This document shows, piece by piece, positions 7,200-13,196 of a stretch of 13,196 nucleotides of DNA (positions are counted from its first letter, which is position 1; each line of letters begins with the position of its first letter). Position numbers and translations under genes: made by a program. This DNA comes from JBHEMT01 sp046262435 (GTDB taxonomy: Bacteria; Chloroflexota; Dormibacteria; Aeolococcales; Aeolococcaceae), in contig JBHEMT010000090.1 in the NCBI GenBank assembly GCA_046262435.1, positions 1 through 13,196 of the forward strand, written 5' to 3'. The notes under the pieces are model-generated. The model ran no database searches. It worked only from the letters and a program-made list of their open reading frames with translations, and was not told the origin of the DNA.

Positions 7200-8541
7200 C
7201 CACGCTCCTCCCCTCCCCGGCCGGAATCGCCAGCCGCTCGCTGTCGTGATAGGCCACCTCGCCGGCGGCAAGGGTGAACAGCACCCTGCCCTGAAGGCGC
7301 TGACCCCTGAACGGCGTGTTGCTCGACAGGGACAGGCCGGGGCGCTCACCGACTGTCCACTCGGCTGCCGGGTCGAACAGGACACAGGTGGCCGGTTCAC
7401 CGATGCGCAGCCGCGGCTCGGACACGCCGACCGAGCCACCGAGAATGCGCCACGGGCCGGCGGTCAGGCGCTCCACAAGGGTCGCCAGCCAGGCATCGCC
7501 CATGCCGCCGAGGGTGATGCACACGGCCAGCGCGGTCTCCAGGCCGATCATCCCCGGCGCCGCCGCCTCGTAGTCGCCGTTCTTGTCGGTGAGGGGATGG
7601 GGCGCGTGGTCGGTGGCCACCGCCTCGATGATTCCCTCGCGCAGCGCCTGGACCACGGCGGCGCGGTCGGCCTCGGAACGGAGTGGCGGGTTGACCTTGC
7701 GCAGCGAGGCAGGATCCGGCTCGTGCTCGAAGGGCAGCCACATCGCCAGGTGATGCGGGGTGACCTCGGCACTGACCGCGGCACCCTCGGTGCGCGCGCG
7801 ACGCAGCAGCTCGACAGCCGCCGTGGTGGAGACGTGCTGCAGATGAAGGCGGCCGCGCTCCGCGCGGGTGAGGGCGCGCAAGCCGAGCTGCACCGCCGAC
7901 CGCTCGGCGGTGTCCGGGCGCGTCGAGCAGCGGGTCACCGACTCACGCTCGCGGTTGGCAAGGGCGATCATCTCCTCGTCCTCGGGGTGGATCAGCACCC
8001 GCCTGCCGAGGTCGTCAGCCGCCTCGAGCGCCTGCACCAGCAGCCGCGGCTTGATGGCGTTGCGCCCGTCGTCGCTGAAAGCGGCGGCGCCGGCCTCCGC
8101 ACAGCCGCGCAGGTCGGTGAGCTCGTCGCCCTCGAGACCCCGGGTCACGGCCGCGACCGGGAGCACCTGCACCGCGGCGCCCTCGCTGCGCGCACGGGCC
8201 TCGGCCACCCGCTCGGGATCGTCGCGCACCGGGTCGGTGTTGGCCATCGCCAGGAGCGAGGTGAAACCCCCGGCAGCGGCGGCCCGCGCTCCGGTGGCGA
8301 AGGTCTCGACGCCCTCCGGGCCGGGGTCACGCAGATGGGCATGCAGGTCGATGAAACCGGGACTGAGCACGCACGGCGGGCGACCGGGCGCGGGGGTGAG
8401 GTCGACCACCGGGGCGCTCCCTTCGCCGATCCGGCGGTAGATGCCGACGATGCGGCCACGGTCGATCCACACGTCCTGTCCGACAGCGTCGAGCTGGGCC
8501 AGAGGGTCGATGACCCGCACGCCCCGGAGGATCACCCTCAC
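7192..8541 (-). CDS. pyrC: Dihydroorotase, type I
   Basis: This amidohydrolase cyclises carbamoyl aspartate to dihydroorotate, using zinc. From the GTG at 8541 it has 449 residues, as expected for the long type I family. Metal and catalytic residues are visible: H67 and H69 in DLHAHLRDPG, the Asp pair of FSDDG (156-159), H185 in LIHPED, H236 in LQHVST, and D311 in ATDHAPH. HPED replaces the common HCED, a mild variation. No carboxylated lysine of the type II kind is evident. GTG at 8541 overlaps the pyrR stop as GTGA; a second GTG at 8535 is an alternative two codons in. The 3' end overlaps carAB by 8 nt. Type I dihydroorotases often associate with aspartate transcarbamoylase, here encoded two genes upstream. 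Confidence 0.95.
   Translation of the reverse strand: MRVILRGVRVIDPLAQLDAVGQDVWIDRGRIVGIYRRIGEGSAPVVDLTPAPGRPPCVLSPGFIDLHAHLRDPGPEGVETFATGARAAAAGGFTSLLAMANTDPVRDDPERVAEARARSEGAAVQVLPVAAVTRGLEGDELTDLRGCAEAGAAAFSDDGRNAIKPRLLVQALEAADDLGRRVLIHPEDEEMIALANRERESVTRCSTRPDTAERSAVQLGLRALTRAERGRLHLQHVSTTAAVELLRRARTEGAAVSAEVTPHHLAMWLPFEHEPDPASLRKVNPPLRSEADRAAVVQALREGIIEAVATDHAPHPLTDKNGDYEAAAPGMIGLETALAVCITLGGMGDAWLATLVERLTAGPWRILGGSVGVSEPRLRIGEPATCVLFDPAAEWTVGERPGLSLSSNTPFRGQRLQGRVLFTLAAGEVAYHDSERLAIPAGEGRSVDG
7205..7209 (-). promoter_or_regulatory. Strong ribosome binding site for carAB
   Basis: The minus strand reads AGGAG here within a longer purine run of GGGGAGG type, five bases before the ATG at 7199. 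It lies inside the pyrC coding region. It is the best Shine-Dalgarno among the internal genes of the operon and fixes the carAB start, excluding the open frame that continues upstream to 7439. Confidence 0.85.
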
Positions 8542-9107
8542 CCCTGGTCCACCAGCCAGGCGCCGTCGAAACCGTCGCACTCGTGCAGGCGCACGGCCAC
8601 CCGCTGATGGGCCGCCGTCGGAACATTCTTGCCGACATAGGTGGCTCGCAACGGCAGCTCGCGATGGCCGCGGTCGACCACGACCAGAACCTCGACGGTC
8701 GCGGCTCGTCCGGCCTGGCTGAGCGCATCCAGCGCCGCACGGACGGTGCGGCCGGTGAAGAGAACGTCGTCGACCACCACGACCGGACGCCCCTCGATCG
8801 AGGGCACCGGCCCACCGTCAGCCGAGCGCAGCGCCCCGGGTCGTCGCTCCGCATGTGGCCGGTCGTCACGGTAGGTGTCGAGGTCGAGCGCAGCGACCCG
8901 CGGGGGGCTGCCGCAGAGCTCCTCGACCAGACTCGCCAGGCGTCGCGCCAGGGGCAGACCCCGGGTCAGCACGCCGGCCAGCACCAGGTCGTCGTGCCCT
9001 GGATGGCGCTCGCAGAGCTCGTGGGCAAGGCGACGCAGGGTGCGCGCCAGCTGCACCTCGTCGAGCAAACGGTCGCCGACCACGGCGACCCCCGGCAACC
9101 CCCTCAC
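8538..9107 (-). CDS. pyrR: PyrR: pyrimidine operon regulator and uracil phosphoribosyltransferase family
   Basis: PyrR binds UMP or UTP and then a specific hairpin in pyr mRNA, lowering expression. Many members also have uracil phosphoribosyltransferase activity. The 189-residue protein has the PRPP loop VVVVDDVLFTGRTV (109-122). The VDRGHRELP (144-152) and YVGKNVPT (157-164) stretches match the Bacillus protein closely. RRLAHELCER (25-34) keeps the Arg, His and Arg that align with residues near the Bacillus RNA-binding face. The GTG at 9107 overlaps the pyrB stop as GTGA with no Shine-Dalgarno, so translation should be coupled to pyrB. The gene stands second rather than first in the operon. 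A matching RNA target lies in the pyrB leader. Confidence 0.95.
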   Translation of the reverse strand: MRGLPGVAVVGDRLLDEVQLARTLRRLAHELCERHPGHDDLVLAGVLTRGLPLARRLASLVEELCGSPPRVAALDLDTYRDDRPHAERRPGALRSADGGPVPSIEGRPVVVVDDVLFTGRTVRAALDALSQAGRAATVEVLVVVDRGHRELPLRATYVGKNVPTAAHQRVAVRLHECDGFDGAWLVDQG

Positions 9108-10033
9108 GGGAGGAGCAGGTCCAGCAGCGCCATGCGGATCACCACCCCGTTGCGCGCCTGCCGGAAGTAGGCCGCGCGGGGATCGGCATCCACCTCGGGG
9201 GTGATCTCGTCCACCCGGGGTAGTGGGTGGAGCACGATCGCGGTGGCGGGCAGCCGCCGCATCATCGCCCCATCAATGCGGGTGTCGCCCCGGGCCGCGG
9301 CAAAGTCCGCAGCGTCCTCGAAGCGCTCGCGCTGGATGCGCGTCTGGTACACCACGTCGGCGCCGGCCAGAGCCGGCCCGAGCGAGTCCGTCAGCTCGTA
9401 CGCGGTGCTCAGGGCATCGAGCCGCGAGCGAATGTCGGAGCCGATCTGCACCACGTCGGGGGCCACGAAGGTCAGCCGGACGCCCGGGTAGAGCGCCAGC
9501 AGAAGGGCGAGCGAGCGAGCGGTGCGTCCGTGGCGAAGATCGCCGCAGAGCACGACCCGGAGGCCCTCGAGCCGGCCGAGTTCGGTGCGGATTGTGTACA
9601 GGTCGAGCAGCGCCTGCGTGGGATGCTCACCGGGGCCGTCGCCTGCGTTGATCACCGGGACCTCGCTGACCGCCGCGGCCCGGGCCGCCGCTCCCAACTC
9701 GTCGTGACGGAGCACGATCACGTCCGCGTAACCGGCGGCCATCCGGATCGTGTCCTCGAGGGTCTCGCCCTTGTAGGCGGAGGAGAACTGGTGCGCCGCC
9801 TCGGTGCCGATGGTGGTGCCCCCGAACCGGGCCATCGCCGACTCGAAGGACAGCCGCGTTCGGGTGCTCGGCTCGTAGAAAAGCGCGGCCATGATGCGGC
9901 CGTGGAGTCGGTCGTCGCGGACCCCCTCGAGCCCGGCGGCCCTGGCGAAGACCCGGTCGAGCAACCGCCTGTCGAACTGGTCGACGCCCACCACGTGGGC
10001 CAGGGGGCGAAGCCGAACCGGGGCTGCCGTCAC
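9104..10033 (-). CDS. pyrB: Aspartate carbamoyltransferase catalytic subunit
   Basis: This enzyme joins carbamoyl phosphate and aspartate to give carbamoyl aspartate, the committed step. The 309-residue length is normal. The carbamoyl-phosphate loop FYEPSTRTR (52-60), K88 in YKGET, GDGPGEHPTQ (131-140), CGDLRHGR (163-170), and HPLPR (269-273) are all present. The GTG at 10033 is preferred over an upstream in-frame GTG at 10090, because AGGAG sits five bases before it and the upstream 19 codons look unlike the family. No pyrI regulatory subunit gene is present. It opens the operon, and its stop overlaps pyrR as GTGA. Confidence 0.96.
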   Translation of the reverse strand: MTAAPVRLRPLAHVVGVDQFDRRLLDRVFARAAGLEGVRDDRLHGRIMAALFYEPSTRTRLSFESAMARFGGTTIGTEAAHQFSSAYKGETLEDTIRMAAGYADVIVLRHDELGAAARAAAVSEVPVINAGDGPGEHPTQALLDLYTIRTELGRLEGLRVVLCGDLRHGRTARSLALLLALYPGVRLTFVAPDVVQIGSDIRSRLDALSTAYELTDSLGPALAGADVVYQTRIQRERFEDAADFAAARGDTRIDGAMMRRLPATAIVLHPLPRVDEITPEVDADPRAAYFRQARNGVVIRMALLDLLLP

Positions 10034-10038
10034 GGCAT

Positions 10039-10043
10039 CTCCT
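10039..10043 (-). promoter_or_regulatory. Ribosome binding site for pyrB
   Basis: AGGAG on the minus strand lies five bases before the GTG at 10033. It decides the pyrB start. It directly abuts the 3' arm of the GC-rich hairpin at 10044-10073, so folding of the leader could affect ribosome access. Confidence 0.85.
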
Positions 10044-10073
10044 GCGGCTGCGAGGCGCCGGGCGCCGAGCCGC
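10044..10073 (-). promoter_or_regulatory. GC-rich leader hairpin next to the pyrB Shine-Dalgarno
   Basis: The outer arms GCGGCT (10073-10068) and AGCCGC (10049-10044) pair perfectly over six bases. An inner GGCG/CGCC stem of four pairs closes a five-base loop. No U-tract follows, so it does not look like a classical intrinsic terminator. Instead it ends exactly where the AGGAG begins. Its place between the PyrR-loop candidate and the start codon fits an element of a translational or attenuation switch, but the role is inferred. Confidence 0.5.
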
Positions 10074-10100
10074 GCCGTGCGTCCGCGCACCTCGCGACGC

Positions 10101-10140
10101 GGTCCCTTGCCGGCCTCGCTGGACCCGCTTGAAGTGGACC
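10101..10140 (-). promoter_or_regulatory. Candidate PyrR-binding loop in the pyr leader RNA
   Basis: Known PyrR sites carry a hexaloop CNGNGA closed by a stem of the form ARUC/GGYU. Here the RNA has hexaloop CAGCGA (10121-10116) closed by GGUC (10125-10122) and GGCC (10115-10112). Below it, a G-G mismatch and a GC/GC pair step are followed by an asymmetric CAA bulge. A CUU/AAG stem, then GGUCC (10140-10136) with GGACC (10105-10101), completes the structure. The stem-bulge-stem-hexaloop layout is that of the known sites. It begins about 21 nt after the stop of the upstream kinase and ends 67 nt before the pyrB start. The pyrR gene in the same operon makes this the likely feedback target. Confidence 0.8.
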
Positions 10141-10150
10141 TGTCGGCCGG

Positions 10151-10156
10151 AGTCTA
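10151..10156 (-). promoter_or_regulatory. Candidate -10 box for the pyr operon
   Basis: The minus strand reads TAGACT, matching the TAnnnT core common in high-GC bacteria. Transcription starting about seven bases downstream would begin only a few bases before the PyrR-loop candidate, which fits a dedicated leader. No good -35 is visible in the end of the kinase gene. The operon could instead be read through from upstream. Confidence 0.3.
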
Positions 10157-10161
10157 GCCGA

Positions 10162-11961
10162 TCAGACGGGCCGCGCTGCGCCGTCGCGCAGGGGGAGCCG
10201 CAGGGCGAAGGTGGTCCCCGAGCCAGGTGCGCTGCGCTCCACGAGCAGCGTCCCACCCAGACGGTCACTGAGCTGGCGACTGATGTACAGCCCCAGGCCG
10301 GTGCCGGGGTGGCGGGTGCGGTCCTGGACCCTGTAGAAGCGGTCGAAAATACGCTCCTGGTGCTCCGGAGCAATCCCGTGGCCACGGTCGACGACGGTGA
10401 TCCGAGCCACGTCGTCCAGCTCCAGCCCGACCGTCACATCCGGAGCCTCGCCACCATAGTTCAGTGCGTTGTTGACAAGGTTGTCAAGAATTCGCTCGAG
10501 GTGGCTCGGGTCGGTCTCCACCATCGCCGAGTCTGTAGGCAGCTCGGCCCGAAGCCGCGCGTTGAGCAGCCGTGCCCGCGGGCCGGCACGCTCCAGAGCG
10601 CCGCGGACGACGTCGCGCAGGTCGATCGAGGACACGGTGGTCGCCAGGCGCCCGGTCTCCAGCCGCGAGGAGAACAGCAGGTCGTCGACCAGAGACTGAA
10701 GCTCCGAACTCTTGGCCTCGACGGTATCGAGCGGCTTGGCCCACGCCGGCGGGGTCTCGCCGAACATACCGCTGCTCATCATCTCCAGGTAGCCGGTGAT
10801 CACCGTCAGGGGTGAGCGCATCTCATGCACCACCATGCTGGTGAACGCTGCGCGGGCTTCGTCCGCCTGCTGCAGCGAGTGGTAGAGCTGCGCGTTCCGC
10901 AGGGCCAAACCGGCGATGTTGCCGATTACCTGAGCCGTCTGGACGTCGTCGTCATCGAAAGCGACGGCCCCGCGGCGCTGAAGCACCATCACCGCGATCA
11001 CCTCTCCGGCGACGACCAGCGGAAGGGTCAGGGTATGCGCTGCCCGGGTGACGACCTCCTCGTGCTGCTCGGACAGTCCAGCGGCGCGGTAGCGGCCCGC
11101 GCGCACCGGGCGGCGCTCGCCGAGCACCTGCATCAGGATGGGCTGGGTGTCGACCGCTGTGACCAAGCCCACCGAGGAGACCAGACCGTCGCGGTCGTAG
11201 GTTTCCTCGGTCACCAGGGTCTCGCCCTCCACCCGCCCGAGGGTGCCCCGATCGGAGCCGGTCTCGTCCACCGCCCGACGGAGCAGGCGGGCGACCACCT
11301 CGGGCGGATGGAGCGTCGCCGCCAGGTCGAGGGCGAGGTCGACACCGAGCTGGAGGCGGACCTCGGCACGAGCGGCCTGCTCACGAGCGACGGCCCGCTG
11401 CAGGCTGATCGCCACCAACGTAGCAAAGGCGTCCACCAGGGTGCGTTCGGCCGCGGAGAGAGGCCGCGCCGCGGCGCGGTAGAAAGCGAGCACGCCGAGC
11501 GCGGCGCCGCTCGAGTCGGGAAGCGGCACCATCCGCACCGTGCCCATCGGGCCACCGTTGAGCGGTTCGCGGGGGTCTCGGTCCTGCTCGGAACGGGTGA
11601 TTTCGAGCGGCTGTGCAGTCTCCGCACAGAGCGCGGCGAGGGTGCCCTCACGCGGCCATACGGCGCCGGCGTGCGCGTCCAGCCAGGCGCCGCTCACGCC
11701 GACGGCGCGCACCTGGGGGACGGGGGTGTCCTCGAAGACCGCCAGCAGGCACTCGGACTCCGAGAGCCAGCGAACTCCCTCGCGCGCCAGCAGGGGGGCG
11801 AGATTGCCGGACTCGCCAAGCACCGACGAATTGGCCTGCAGGGAGCGCAGCAGGGACAGGAACGCGGAGCCGGCCGCCCGCTCCACATCCTCGTCGAACC
11901 TGGGACCGATCACGTCGCCGCGACCCTCCGGCCACCCCCTCAGGCTGCCGTTCAGCGCCAC
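10162..11961 (-). CDS. Soluble GAF-GAF sensor histidine kinase
   Basis: The 599-residue protein has two GAF-like sensory domains (about 45-190 and 205-358), a short helix, and a HisKA dimerisation domain with phospho-acceptor His379 in VVHEMRSPLTVITGYLEMM. A HATPase domain follows with the N box LDNLVNNALNYG (492-503), the G1 motif VDRGHGI (524-530), the F box RIFDRFYR (537-544), and the G2 motif GTGLGLYIS (553-561). No membrane segment or signal peptide is seen, so it is cytoplasmic and probably senses a small ligand or redox state. The start is uncertain: GTG at 11961 gives this length, and GTG at 11913 is an alternative with GGAGG about 11 bases upstream. No response regulator is encoded in the window. 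Same strand and close spacing to pyrB do not prove a link to pyrimidine control. Confidence 0.92.
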   Translation of the reverse strand: MALNGSLRGWPEGRGDVIGPRFDEDVERAAGSAFLSLLRSLQANSSVLGESGNLAPLLAREGVRWLSESECLLAVFEDTPVPQVRAVGVSGAWLDAHAGAVWPREGTLAALCAETAQPLEITRSEQDRDPREPLNGGPMGTVRMVPLPDSSGAALGVLAFYRAAARPLSAAERTLVDAFATLVAISLQRAVAREQAARAEVRLQLGVDLALDLAATLHPPEVVARLLRRAVDETGSDRGTLGRVEGETLVTEETYDRDGLVSSVGLVTAVDTQPILMQVLGERRPVRAGRYRAAGLSEQHEEVVTRAAHTLTLPLVVAGEVIAVMVLQRRGAVAFDDDDVQTAQVIGNIAGLALRNAQLYHSLQQADEARAAFTSMVVHEMRSPLTVITGYLEMMSSGMFGETPPAWAKPLDTVEAKSSELQSLVDDLLFSSRLETGRLATTVSSIDLRDVVRGALERAGPRARLLNARLRAELPTDSAMVETDPSHLERILDNLVNNALNYGGEAPDVTVGLELDDVARITVVDRGHGIAPEHQERIFDRFYRVQDRTRHPGTGLGLYISRQLSDRLGGTLLVERSAPGSGTTFALRLPLRDGAARPV

Positions 11962-11973
11962 TCTACCCGCCCA

Positions 11974-11991
11974 GAGGGCGCCGCGGCCCTC
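11974..11991 (-). terminator. Possible hairpin terminator between the mutase and kinase genes
   Basis: A perfect six-base stem, GAGGGC/GCCCTC with a six-base loop, sits 17 nt past the mutase stop codon. A 10-bp palindrome (ggcagctgcc, 11995-12004) precedes it. There is no T-rich tract after the stem, so a terminator role is weak; it could equally be an unremarkable GC-rich fold in front of the kinase start. Confidence 0.3.
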
Positions 11992-12007
11992 GGTGGCAGC
12001 TGCCGTC

Positions 12008-13196
<1,189 letters not shown>

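Noticed and set aside
7200..7439. Upstream extension of the carAB frame
   Set aside because: These 80 codons overlap pyrC, read as low-complexity Arg/Ser/Pro sequence, and the strong AGGAG plus family N-terminus place the start at 7199.
7246..8607. A 453-codon open frame on the plus strand
   Set aside because: It is antisense to pyrC, whose motifs are complete, and shows no family features.
10030..10038. A two-codon ATG-CCG-TGA micro-ORF at the pyrB start
   Set aside because: Its ATG touches the AGGAG with no spacer, so initiation there is unlikely; it is probably chance.
10034..10090. Longer pyrB start at GTG 10090
   Set aside because: The extra 19 codons overlap the leader hairpin, lack family sequence and have no Shine-Dalgarno, whereas 10033 has a near-ideal one.

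Overview
The window is GC-rich bacterial DNA in which every supported gene lies on the minus strand, so it reads right to left. It is dominated by a de novo pyrimidine (UMP) biosynthesis operon. High GC, frequent GTG starts, a PyrR-type regulator and a class 1B (PyrK-dependent) dihydroorotate dehydrogenase suggest a high-GC Terrabacteria lineage such as Chloroflexota, Dormibacterota or a deep Actinobacteriota. The sequence alone does not settle which.

Right edge (13196-10162): the 3' part of a methylmalonyl-CoA mutase-type large subunit, cut by the window end, then a soluble GAF-GAF-HisKA-HATPase sensor kinase with no response regulator in view.

Centre (10160-613): a short leader precedes pyrB. 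It holds a weak candidate promoter, a hairpin with all the hallmarks of a PyrR-binding loop, and a second GC-rich hairpin touching the pyrB Shine-Dalgarno. The operon then runs pyrB - pyrR - pyrC - carAB - pyrK - pyrD - a small zinc-ribbon membrane protein. Every junction overlaps by 4-11 nt, and four are 4-nt GTGA/ATGA overlaps. The operon supplies carbamoyl phosphate (CarAB), carbamoyl aspartate (PyrB), dihydroorotate (PyrC) and orotate (PyrD with PyrK). pyrE and pyrF, needed to reach UMP, are not in the window. PyrR probably closes a feedback loop through the leader hairpin.

The main novelty is that the two carbamoyl-phosphate synthetase subunits are one continuous 1506-residue open frame. 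The joining segment still contains a GTGA like the intact junctions of this operon. This points either to a recent fusion by loss of the carA stop, or to a sequencing indel.

Left edge (565-1): a tRNA-Lys(UUU) gene, an unrecognised charged helical protein, and the first codons of another gene coupled to it. No intergenic stretch reaches 300 bases. No CRISPR array, insertion sequence, rRNA or long repeat was seen.
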